DNA of 21,895 nucleotides, from positions 1 to 21,895 of the forward strand of contig JAQBPL010000273.1 in assembly GCA_028287545.1 (NCBI GenBank), in the 5' to 3' direction. The notes under the pieces are model-generated. The model was not told the origin of the DNA and did no database searches. It worked only from the letters and a program-made list of their open reading frames with translations. This DNA comes from Vulcanimicrobiota bacterium. GTDB lineage: Bacteria; Eremiobacterota; Eremiobacteria; Baltobacterales; Baltobacteraceae. The position numbers and the translations under genes were made by a program. Positions within the stretch are counted from its first letter, which is position 1. Each line of letters opens with the position of its first letter. Positions 1 through 6,512 of this stretch are shown here, piece by piece.

Positions 1-128
1 GGTACGATGACCGGCACGGGGCCGTCGGCAAACGGCGTGCGCGTTCTGCACAGCAGCAGGGCGAACCGCGTCCCCGCCAATCCGGCGGCGGCGAAGCCCA
101 GCGCGGCGAGCATCGCAAGAGCGATCAT
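1..128 (-). CDS. 5' fragment of an unidentified membrane-anchored protein (cut by window edge)
   Basis: The ATG at 128-126 overlaps the tadC stop as ATGA, so this is the next gene of the Tad operon. About 42 codons are visible before the window ends. The product starts with a strongly hydrophobic stretch (MIALAMLAALGFAAAGLAG) that reads as a membrane segment or signal anchor. A short polar segment ending ...FADGPVPVIV follows. This is too little to assign a family. The coupled start and lack of a stop support a real gene. Its place after tadC suggests pilus assembly or a co-transcribed envelope function, but that is inference. Confidence 0.7.
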   Translation of the reverse strand, partial: MIALAMLAALGFAAAGLAGTRFALLLCRTRTPFADGPVPVIV

Positions 129-976
129 GGATTGAGAAACCTCGCGACGACCGGGGTGAAGATCATGATGTAGAGCGACGGCAGCATGAGCAGCGCCATC
201 GGAAAGATCATTTTGATCGGAATTTGCGCGGCGCGTTCCTCGGCCAGCATCCAACGCTGATTGCGCGTGTCGAGCGCGAGTTCGTGGAGGACGGTCGCGA
301 GGTTCGCGCCGAGGCGCTCGGCCTGGACGATGCTGGTGACCATCGTGCGCGTTTGCGGCTCGTCGACGCGCGCCGCCAGACCTTGCAGCGCGTCGCTGCG
401 CGGGCGTCCGAGCCGGATCTCGGCGAGGGCCGACGCGAGCTCGTCGTGCAGCGGCCCGGTGACGGATTCGGCGGCATGGACCAGCGCGCCGTTGAGCGCA
501 AGGCCGGCGCGCACCGTCGCCGCGAGGATGTCGAGGAAATCGGGGAGATCGCGCGCGATGCGCGCGCGCCGCGCTTTGATCGCGCGGTCGAGCGCGATCT
601 TGGGCGCGCGCCATCCGACTGCCGCGACCAGCACCCCCAAGATCAGCGCTACCACCTTGTTCGGAAGCAGGAACCACAGGAGGACGGCCAACGAGCCGCC
701 GCCGAGCAGGCCCGCTGCGCCGCGCAGGATGAGCGATCCGGTCGCCACCTGGTACCAGCCGGCGGCGTTCAATCGATCGCGCAGCCGCGAGCGGGTCTCG
801 GCTTTGATGATGGACTCGATCCGTTCGACGCGCGTACTCGTCGAGCGTTCCGTCACCCGCGCGAGCCGAGCGATGCGCGCGGCGAGCGGATTGCGCGTGG
901 GCATGAGCGAGATCCCGAAACAGAAGGCGGATGCGGCGGCGCACGCGGCCACGATCTCCGCCGGCGTTGCGTTCAT
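125..976 (-). CDS. tadC: Tad pilus inner-membrane platform protein TadC
   Basis: A 283-residue protein with the type II secretion F (T2SSF) fold. Hydrophobic segments lie near residues 5-24, 85-120 and 253-280. The cytoplasmic T2SSF core at about 143-240 begins DLPDFLDILAATVRAGLAL and contains the typical QAERLGANLATVL stretch. TadC pairs with TadB to form the inner-membrane platform on which the assembly ATPase acts. The ATG at 976 is preferred over longer in-frame readings because GAGGG lies 7 nt upstream and it overlaps the tadB stop by 4 bp (ATGA). Sequence further upstream in this frame is out-of-frame tadB. Length is slightly short but normal for the family. Confidence 0.95.
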   Translation of the reverse strand: MNATPAEIVAACAAASAFCFGISLMPTRNPLAARIARLARVTERSTSTRVERIESIIKAETRSRLRDRLNAAGWYQVATGSLILRGAAGLLGGGSLAVLLWFLLPNKVVALILGVLVAAVGWRAPKIALDRAIKARRARIARDLPDFLDILAATVRAGLALNGALVHAAESVTGPLHDELASALAEIRLGRPRSDALQGLAARVDEPQTRTMVTSIVQAERLGANLATVLHELALDTRNQRWMLAEERAAQIPIKMIFPMALLMLPSLYIMIFTPVVARFLNP

Positions 977-1836
977 GCGTCTACCCTCGTGAGCCGAAGC
1001 AGGACGAAGACGGCGAGCCCGTCGAGCACCAGCGCCAGCACGAGGCCGCCCCGCCCGAACGCGGTTCCCAGGGAAATCGCCCGGTACATGGGCTGCGTCG
1101 TGAGCACGAAGGCGCCGATCGCGAGCGGGAGCATCCCGAGCAGCCACGCCGTGGCGCGGCCTTGCGACGTGATCGCAGCGACCTTGCGCAGAAAGCGGCG
1201 GCGGTCCCGAATCGTATCCGCGAGTCCGTCGAGGACGCCGGCCAGGTCGCTCCCGGTTTGCGCTTGGACGCGCACGAGCCGCGCGAAGACCTGCGTCTCT
1301 TGGAGCGTCATCCGGGTCGAGAGCCCGTCGAGCGCGTCGACGAGGCTCAAGCCGAGATTGGTCGCGCCGACGACCCGGGTGAGCTCGCGGCGCGCGGGAT
1401 CGGAGCTCTGGTCGGCGACGTGGATCAGCGCTTGACGCAGCCCGAGGCCGACGCGAACGGCCCCCGCGAACATGCGCAGCACGTTCTCGAATTGATCGCC
1501 GAACTTGCGCACGGTCCGCGCGACACGCATGCTCAGATACGCCTTGGTCGCGCCTAGCGAGAAGCCGCAAACAATGACGAGCTGGAGCGCGCCGCCGACG
1601 ACGCCGGGTCTGGTGAAGGCGATCAGGATCGCCCACGCGGCGACGGCAAACGCGAGGACGACCGAGCCGAGCGTTTCGGGACGCATCGTGATCCCGGAGA
1701 CGTCGAGTTCGCGACTGAACCGGCCTCCGACCAGCGCTAGGTTGCGGGACAGCGGCTGCCAGGCGGCGACGAAGATCAGCGCGACCGAAACGATCCCGCC
1801 GAGCACGATGCCCAGCGGAATCAGCGAATTGCCCAT
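973..1836 (-). CDS. tadB: Tad pilus inner-membrane platform protein TadB
   Basis: A 287-residue T2SSF-family protein, paralogous to its neighbour TadC. Membrane segments are visible at about 5-24, 57-97, 229-245 and 263-281. The core at about 113-210 contains QFENVLRMFAGAVRVGLGL and ARLVRVQAQTGSDLAGVLDG, matching the TadB pattern. The ATG at 1836 has a strong GGAGG five bases upstream and lies inside the 3' end of the upstream ATPase gene (16-bp overlap). The stop overlaps tadC as ATGA. With TadC it should form the platform that couples ATP hydrolysis to Flp pilin extrusion. Confidence 0.95.
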   Translation of the reverse strand: MGNSLIPLGIVLGGIVSVALIFVAAWQPLSRNLALVGGRFSRELDVSGITMRPETLGSVVLAFAVAAWAILIAFTRPGVVGGALQLVIVCGFSLGATKAYLSMRVARTVRKFGDQFENVLRMFAGAVRVGLGLRQALIHVADQSSDPARRELTRVVGATNLGLSLVDALDGLSTRMTLQETQVFARLVRVQAQTGSDLAGVLDGLADTIRDRRRFLRKVAAITSQGRATAWLLGMLPLAIGAFVLTTQPMYRAISLGTAFGRGGLVLALVLDGLAVFVLLRLTRVDA

Positions 1837-3899
1837 ATTGCCTCCGCGGCGCGCGGCGCGCCCAGCGACGCGGCGTCGAAATCGATCCCCATCTCGCTGA
1901 AGCGCTGCAGGCATGCCGGCTGAACGCCGGTGGTCTCGAACGCGCCGATCACCACGCCCTTCGTGTCGACGCCGCGCTGCCGGAAGGCGGCCAGCTCCTG
2001 CATCGTCACGACGTCGCCCTCCATGCCGATGACTTCGGACAGACTCGTCACGCGCCGCGTGCCGTCGCGCAGCCGGGCCACCTGAACGATGACGTCGACC
2101 GCGCTCGAAAACTGTTCGCGGATCGCCCGCACCGGAAGATCGAACCCGGACATGAGCACCATCGTCTCGACGCGCGCGATGGCATCGCGAGCGGAATTCG
2201 CATGCACCGTCGTCAGGGAGCCGTCGTGGCCGGTGTTCATCGCCTGCAGCATGTCGAGCGCTTCGGAGCCGCGGCACTCACCGATGATTACCCGGTCAGG
2301 CCGCATGCGCAGCGCGTTGCGGACCAGCTCGCGGATCGGAACGGCGCCGGTTCCTTCGATATTCGCGGGGCGGGATTCGAGCCGGACGACATGCGGCTGG
2401 TCGAGCAGGAGCTCCGCAGCGTCCTCGATCGTGACGATCCGTTCGGTGCGCGGGATGAAGCTCGAGACGGCATTGAGGAGGGTGGTCTTGCCGGAGCCGG
2501 TGCCTCCGCTCACGACGACGTTGAGCCGCGCTTCGACGGCTGCGCGCAGAAATTGCGCACAGGGCTCGTTGAGCGAACCGAGCGCGACGAGATCGGGCAT
2601 CTGCAGCCGGTGCGTACCGAAGCGCCGAATGGTGAGCATCGGACCGTCGACGGCGAGCGGCTCGATGATCGCGTTGACGCGGGAACCGTCCGGCAGGCGC
2701 GCGTCGACCATCGGGCTGGCCTCGTCGATGCGTCGCCCGAGCGGCGCGATGATGCGTTCGATGACGAGCCGTACCTGACGGTCGTTCGCGAAGCGCTTCG
2801 CGGTCCGTTCGATGCGGCCGCGCCGCTCGATGTAGACGTTCTGGTAGCCGTTCACCATGATTTCGGTGATGTCGGGATCCTGGAGCAGGCACTCGAGCGG
2901 GCCCAGGCCGACGGCCTCGTCGACGATCTCGCGACGGATCCGAGCCGCTTCCTCGGCGCTCGAGATCCCGCTCCGTTCGGCGATCAGCGTTCCGGCGATC
3001 GCCTCGACTTGCTCGCGCAAGTCGGCGAGTTTCTGCGTGTCGCTGTGGGCTCGCGCCGCGACGTTGAAATCGATGCGCGACATGATCGTCTCGTGCAGCT
3101 CGGCTTTGAGGCGCTCGAGTTCCGGCGAGCTCTCCGCGAGCGTCCTCGTCGCGGGGAGTGCCGTGAGGGAGTGTGTCGCCGAAGCGGAGCGCGGCGCGGA
3201 GCGGCGGTCGCCGACGGGCACGCTCGCCGACGGCTTGAGCGGCGCGATCTCCTCCGCCGAGCCGGTCGGGAGCGCGCGCACGAGCGCGTCCAACGCGCGA
3301 TTCCAGTTGCGATCGTGCCGTGACGGCAGCTCGGCGGCGACGCGATGGTCGAGCGCGTCCTCGATTTCCGCCCGCTTGAGGTCGTGCTCTGCGCGTGCGT
3401 GGTTGAGGACGACGAGGATGCGGTCGGGCGAAAGTCCGAAACGGCGAAGGGCCAACAAGAGCGATCGCGCTGCGGCAACCCCGAACAGCGTCGGCTCGGT
3501 GACGACCATGATGCGGATGGCCCGTTCGATAAACGGACGAACCACCGCCGCGAACGGCTGAGGAGCGTCGACGACGACCATCGAGTCGAGCGGAAGAAGT
3601 GCTCGCTCACCCTCGACCGCGGCCGGATCGACCGCGAAGCCGTCTTCATAGGAGCGGGTCAGTTCGATGAGCTTTTTGCCGTGCGCGTTCGCCGTCGCCG
3701 GTGCTGCGGCCGCGCGCTGATCGTCCAGCGCCTTCGCGACGTCGAACCAGACGGCATGCGAACGGCGACCCGTGAGGTCTGCGTCGACGAGGACACGGGC
3801 GCCAGTCGCCGGGATTCGGTCGGCCAGCTCGAGGGCCAGCGTCGTGGCACCGACGCCGCCTTTGGCGCCGACGACGACGTACGTGCGCTGCGCGGTCAT
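1821..3899 (-). CDS. cpaF: Fused CpaE/TadZ-like ParA-type ATPase and CpaF/TadA secretion ATPase
   Basis: A single 692-codon frame carries two Tad proteins normally encoded separately. Residues 1 to about 215 are a MinD/ParA-type domain: the CpaE-style deviant Walker A KGGVGATT at 13-20, LVDADL at 37-42 and a Walker-B-like MVVVDAP at 107-113. A Pro/Ser/Ala-rich linker spans about 216-260. Residues 260-692 are a full CpaF/TadA ATPase: N-terminal helical domain, EIMVNGYQNVYIERRGRIE at 346-364, Walker A GGTGSGKTT at 465-473, Walker B VIIGE at 537-541, and histidine box GHDGSLTTVHAN at 557-568. CpaE/TadZ localises the pilus machine and CpaF powers assembly. The ATG at 3899 overlaps the cpaB stop (ATGA). 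No stop or frame change lies between the halves. Gene name given for the C-terminal ATPase. Confidence 0.95.
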   Translation of the reverse strand: MTAQRTYVVVGAKGGVGATTLALELADRIPATGARVLVDADLTGRRSHAVWFDVAKALDDQRAAAAPATANAHGKKLIELTRSYEDGFAVDPAAVEGERALLPLDSMVVVDAPQPFAAVVRPFIERAIRIMVVTEPTLFGVAAARSLLLALRRFGLSPDRILVVLNHARAEHDLKRAEIEDALDHRVAAELPSRHDRNWNRALDALVRALPTGSAEEIAPLKPSASVPVGDRRSAPRSASATHSLTALPATRTLAESSPELERLKAELHETIMSRIDFNVAARAHSDTQKLADLREQVEAIAGTLIAERSGISSAEEAARIRREIVDEAVGLGPLECLLQDPDITEIMVNGYQNVYIERRGRIERTAKRFANDRQVRLVIERIIAPLGRRIDEASPMVDARLPDGSRVNAIIEPLAVDGPMLTIRRFGTHRLQMPDLVALGSLNEPCAQFLRAAVEARLNVVVSGGTGSGKTTLLNAVSSFIPRTERIVTIEDAAELLLDQPHVVRLESRPANIEGTGAVPIRELVRNALRMRPDRVIIGECRGSEALDMLQAMNTGHDGSLTTVHANSARDAIARVETMVLMSGFDLPVRAIREQFSSAVDVIVQVARLRDGTRRVTSLSEVIGMEGDVVTMQELAAFRQRGVDTKGVVIGAFETTGVQPACLQRFSEMGIDFDAASLGAPRAAEAIWAIR

Positions 3900-4759
3900 T
3901 GGCTTCCGCCCGGGGCGCCGACTTGATCGCCATAGATAACCGGGACCGACGCCGCTGCTCGATGCGGCGCGGCGACCTGTGGTTTCGGGGCTTGCGCAAC
4001 CTGCGCGACCGCCGGAGCCCGTGCCGGAGCTGGCGCGGGGGCGGCTGCGGGCGGTTGCGGGTTGACCCCGAGCTGAAGCGGTTCAGCCGGGAAGGCGCGT
4101 ATCGGCTCTTGCGGCGCGCGCAACGCCAGGCGCAGCGTCGTATTGACGTCGGCAAGCGCGAGCAGATCGGCCTGTTTCGGCAACACGGCGAGCGTGACGG
4201 TGGTCAGGTTCTGATTTTCCGGCGATGGTGTCGCTCGTGCGGTCTCCGTTTCTCCGCCCATCGCCAGGACGAGAACGCCGCGCAAGATCGTCGTCGCGCG
4301 CGGCGTTTCGTTGCCGACCCGCGGCGGAACGGCGATGATGTCCACCCGGTCGCCGGGCTGAATGAGGCCGGAGACACCTTTGACGCGGTCGATCGAGATG
4401 CTCACGGCGCGCAGTCCGGCGCTGAGCCGGCGCGGGAGCGCCAGCGCGTTGACGAGGCCGATCTTCGAGTCCGTCAGGACGCTGCCGCTCGGAATCGTGA
4501 TGAGCGAGATCGATCCGACGGCCTTGGAACGATCGTTCAGCGCGTCCGGATCGACCTGATTGCTCGGCCGTTGCGCCGTCGCGAGCATCGCGACGGTGAT
4601 CGGAACGCGAGCCGGGATGTCGCGTGCCGCTACGACGACCGTTCGCGTCGCGACGTCGGCCGTTTGCCGGCGGACCGAAGTCAGATAGTTCAGCATCAGC
4701 AAACCCGTTCCGAGCGCGAGGATGATACCGACGATCAAGGGGATACGGCGCGCGTTCAT
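3896..4759 (-). CDS. cpaB: Flp pilus assembly protein CpaB/RcpC
   Basis: A 287-residue protein with one N-terminal membrane anchor (about 7-27), then a SAF-like domain (VVVAARDIPARVPITVAML, about 40-105). The RcpC/CpaB domain follows, with SAGLRAVSISIDRVKGVSG and LIQPGDRVDIIA. A Pro/Ala-rich stretch sits near 235-265, and the tail ends in VIYGDQVGAPGG, resembling the usual CpaB C-terminal strand. CpaB is a periplasmic partner of the CpaC secretin. The ATG at 4759 is chosen because TGAGG lies just upstream, overlapping the cpaA stop, and the membrane anchor starts at once. The 28 codons upstream in frame are antisense-free but belong to cpaA in another frame. Its stop overlaps the ATPase start (ATGA). 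Confidence 0.93.
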   Translation of the reverse strand: MNARRIPLIVGIILALGTGLLMLNYLTSVRRQTADVATRTVVVAARDIPARVPITVAMLATAQRPSNQVDPDALNDRSKAVGSISLITIPSGSVLTDSKIGLVNALALPRRLSAGLRAVSISIDRVKGVSGLIQPGDRVDIIAVPPRVGNETPRATTILRGVLVLAMGGETETARATPSPENQNLTTVTLAVLPKQADLLALADVNTTLRLALRAPQEPIRAFPAEPLQLGVNPQPPAAAPAPAPARAPAVAQVAQAPKPQVAAPHRAAASVPVIYGDQVGAPGGSQ

Positions 4760-4766
4760 GACGACC

Positions 4767-5264
4767 TCAGTGTGCGGAAGCGACGAAGGGTAAAAGGGTG
4801 TAGACGAGGGACCCTGCGGCGATGGCAACGCCGTAAGGGACACTGGTTTGTGTGGTCGGCGCCAGACCCGTGGCGACGCCGGCCGTGCTCGAGAGGAAAC
4901 TGCGGAACTTGCGCCGGCGCACTGCGTCGATGAGAACCAGGACGCCGCCTGCGATGAAGACGTCGAGGGCCAGCGGCGCGATGCCGTGGGACCCGACGAT
5001 CGCCGCGCAGCCGGCGAAGAGTTTGACGTCGCCGCCGCCGAACCAGCGCAGACGGAAGGCGACGGTGCCGACGAGGAACACGGCGATCATGGTGATCGCA
5101 GCGTCACCGAGTTCGTGCAGCCCTCCGAATGCGTGTACGGCGAGTGCCGTGACGGCGAGCGTGCCGGTGAGGGCGTTGGGGATGCGGTTGCTGCGCAAGT
5201 CCATGATCGCCGCGACACCAGCCGCGGCGACCATGACGAGCAGGGCGACGGGACCATCGGTCAT
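4767..5264 (-). CDS. cpaA: Prepilin peptidase CpaA/TadV (A24 family)
   Basis: A 165-residue polytopic protein of the A24 aspartic peptidase family. Both catalytic aspartates are visible: D22 in MDLRSNRIPN and D79 in the GGGDVK motif. About five to six hydrophobic segments surround them. It lacks the N-terminal methylase domain of PilD, as expected for the Tad-type enzyme. It should cleave the Flp pilins and TadE/G-like pseudopilins after the glycine before their hydrophobic segment. It sits 37 bp downstream of flp (5302-5463) and 7 bp upstream of cpaB. The ATG at 5264 has a purine-rich GAGGGG about 12 nt upstream, a rather long spacing, so the exact start is slightly uncertain. Confidence 0.93.
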   Translation of the reverse strand: MTDGPVALLVMVAAAGVAAIMDLRSNRIPNALTGTLAVTALAVHAFGGLHELGDAAITMIAVFLVGTVAFRLRWFGGGDVKLFAGCAAIVGSHGIAPLALDVFIAGGVLVLIDAVRRRKFRSFLSSTAGVATGLAPTTQTSVPYGVAIAAGSLVYTLLPFVASAH

Positions 5265-5301
5265 GTGAGGATGGGCCCCTCGCCCCTGTTGAGGAACAAG
5301 A

Positions 5302-5463
5302 TCAGAGATCCTGGGCCACGTTGTTCAGCACGGTGCTGATGTTCGTGCCGAGCAACGCAACGGCGGCGTAGCAGATGACGGCGATGAGCCCCAGGAGCAT
5401 GCCGTACTCCGCTAACCCCTGGCCGCTGTCGTCCCGGAGGACGGACCGGACTGCGGGAACCAC
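5302..5463 (-). CDS. flp: Flp/Fap-type major pilin (copy proximal to cpaA)
   Basis: A short 53-residue gene. It is a Flp prepilin: a short charged leader ending DDSG, then QGLAEYGMLLGLIAVICYAA. Predicted cleavage is G|QGLAEY, which puts Glu at +5 and Tyr at +6 as in Tad pilins. The C-terminus is TNISTVLNNVAQDL. The start is a GTG at 5463, supported by AGGAG seven bases upstream; this Shine-Dalgarno overlaps the TAG stop of the neighbouring flp copy. The product is nearly identical to that copy from QGLAEYGM onward and differs mainly in the leader. The pair therefore looks like a tandem duplication. Confidence 0.93.
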   Translation of the reverse strand: MVPAVRSVLRDDSGQGLAEYGMLLGLIAVICYAAVALLGTNISTVLNNVAQDL

Positions 5464-5472
5464 AGCGATCTC

Positions 5473-5634
5473 CTAGATGTCCGTCGCGACGTTGTGCAGC
5501 ACGGTACTGATGTTCGTACCGAGCAGCGCGACGGCGGCGTAGCAAATGACGGCGATGAGCCCGAGGATCATGCCGTATTCGGCGAGGCCTTGGCCCCCGT
5601 CGTCGGCGATCAGAGCGCGAAAATCGTTGGTCAT
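5473..5634 (-). CDS. flp: Flp/Fap-type major pilin (second, promoter-proximal copy)
   Basis: A 53-residue Flp prepilin starting MTNDFRALIADDGG with predicted cleavage G|QGLAEY (Glu +5, Tyr +6). The single membrane-spanning alpha-helix GMILGLIAVICYAAVALLG follows, ending TNISTVLHNVATDI. ATG at 5634; AGGAG lies 8 nt upstream and overlaps the TAG stop of the preceding gene, the same arrangement as at the other flp copy. Being first in the operon after the stalk-domain gene, it may be the more highly expressed pilin, but this is inference. The single cysteine in the helix (VICYAA) is shared by both copies. Confidence 0.95.
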   Translation of the reverse strand: MTNDFRALIADDGGQGLAEYGMILGLIAVICYAAVALLGTNISTVLHNVATDI

Positions 5635-5645
5635 GGTCGGATCTC

Positions 5646-6356
5646 CTAGTATTGGATCGAGTGAGGAAGATTGTCCGGAGGGACCGTGACGTTGGGTGCG
5701 CCGACCATATAGCGGGCGCTGGTCAAAGGTCCCGACGGCGGTGTCGACGCGACGACGGTGATGATCGAGCCGCGAAAGAATCCGGGCGCGATCGGCACGA
5801 TCGCCGCGAAGTTTCCGCGACCGTCCGGGAGGACGGTTTGGCGGCTGAGCACGACGTCCGGGAGGTCGCGCGAGAAGGTCGACTGCAGCAAGATCTGCAC
5901 GACGCGTCCCGGCGGTGCGGTGCCGGAGATCGCGAGAGCCTCCGCACCGACGACGGGATTGACGAAGAGCGTGATCGCACCGCCGGGACCTTTTGTGGCG
6001 TCCGGCGCCTGTGCGAGCGGCCCGGAGACCGCTTCGACCGGCGCACGAGCGAGGATGCCGAGACGTTCCGCGGTCGCATCGGTGACGAACATCTGACCGC
6101 GCCGAACGTACGGTGCGGCAGCGAGCGTCAGGAGCTTCCCGTTGATCTCGACGATCTGATCGCCTGGACGGAGCACGATGCGCACGCCGGGACCGGATAA
6201 CCCTACCGCGACCTGCGGATCGAGCCACGCGAGCCGGAGCCCGTGTGATTCGGCGATTCGCGACACGGGGACGTCGGCACGCGAGACGTGCGGCGCCAGC
6301 GTGAGTGCGATCGCGGCGGTGAGTCCGAAGAGCGGGACGAGATGTTGGTTTCGCAT
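5646..6356 (-). CDS. Secreted stalk-domain (copper-amine-oxidase N-like) protein leading the Tad operon
   Basis: A 236-residue exported protein with a signal peptide at about 1-27 (hydrophobic FGLTAAIALTLAPHVSRA). Residues about 45-95 resemble the copper amine oxidase N-terminal/stalk domain: VEINGKLLTLAAAPYVRRGQ followed by MFVTDATAERLG. Residues about 125-222 look like an Ig-like beta domain (ALAISGTAPPGRVVQILLQS, then GRGNFAAIVPI). It ends in a Pro-rich tail. No catalytic motif was seen. It is first in the operon, 11 bp ahead of flp, so it is probably an envelope or pilus accessory protein. No clear Shine-Dalgarno precedes the ATG at 6356; a TACGAT element 9 nt upstream might make this a leaderless start, which is speculative. 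Confidence 0.85.
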   Translation of the reverse strand: MRNQHLVPLFGLTAAIALTLAPHVSRADVPVSRIAESHGLRLAWLDPQVAVGLSGPGVRIVLRPGDQIVEINGKLLTLAAAPYVRRGQMFVTDATAERLGILARAPVEAVSGPLAQAPDATKGPGGAITLFVNPVVGAEALAISGTAPPGRVVQILLQSTFSRDLPDVVLSRQTVLPDGRGNFAAIVPIAPGFFRGSIITVVASTPPSGPLTSARYMVGAPNVTVPPDNLPHSIQY

Positions 6357-6406
6357 CGTGGCGGCATCGTAGCATCGATTTTCCGGCGCGCTAGTGCGGG
6401 TGAAGA

Positions 6407-6447
6407 AGTTTGACAGTACGACAACCGCGCGACAACGCCGCGACAAC
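6407..6447. promoter_or_regulatory. 11-bp-periodic GTTRTC repeats between the divergent Tad operons
   Basis: On the plus strand GACAAC occurs at 6420-6425, 6431-6436 and 6442-6447, exactly 11 bp apart. On the minus strand this is three GTTGTC-N5 units followed in register by GTCAAACT (6414-6407). Spacing of one helical turn puts all half-sites on the same DNA face, as for OmpR/PhoB-type response regulators or other tandem-binding activators. The regulator is unknown. The same element occurs upstream of the chaperone/usher-like operon at 20595-20646. The rest of the 6357-6512 intergenic region shows only the candidate -10 boxes described elsewhere. Confidence 0.7.
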
Positions 6448-6458
6448 GATTCACGATG

Positions 6459-6464
6459 CATAAT
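6459..6464 (+). promoter_or_regulatory. Candidate -10 box for the cpaC operon
   Basis: CATAAT matches 5 of 6 TATAAT positions and lies 11 bp after the last GACAAC half-site and about 49 bp before the cpaC start. The expected -35 position (about 6436-6441) falls inside the repeat array and has no TTGACA-like match. This is the layout of an activator-dependent promoter. A TTGACA at 6410-6415 is too far away (43 bp) to serve as its -35. Confidence 0.4.
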
Positions 6465-6512
6465 CGCGGCAGGAGTCGGTCCCCGCCGGGAGCGGCTCAT
6501 CCAGGAAGAGGA

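Noticed and set aside
224..1435. Long plus-strand open frame opposite tadC/tadB
   Set aside because: Arg/Ala-rich shadow translation created by high GC and codon-position bias; the opposite strand encodes clear TadC and TadB with ribosome sites.
2202..3323. Long plus-strand open frame opposite the fused ATPase
   Set aside because: Low-complexity Asp/Arg-rich shadow of a gene with intact Walker motifs on the minus strand.
5261..5545. 94-residue minus-strand open frame over the flp genes
   Set aside because: It is in a different frame from the two Flp pilins, Arg/His-rich, and overlaps both; the Flp frames have the processing motif and ribosome sites.
6410..6432. TTGACA at 6410-6415 as the -35 box of the cpaC promoter
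   Set aside because: The only good -10 (6459-6464) is 43 bp away, and no -10-like sequence lies 16-18 bp downstream.
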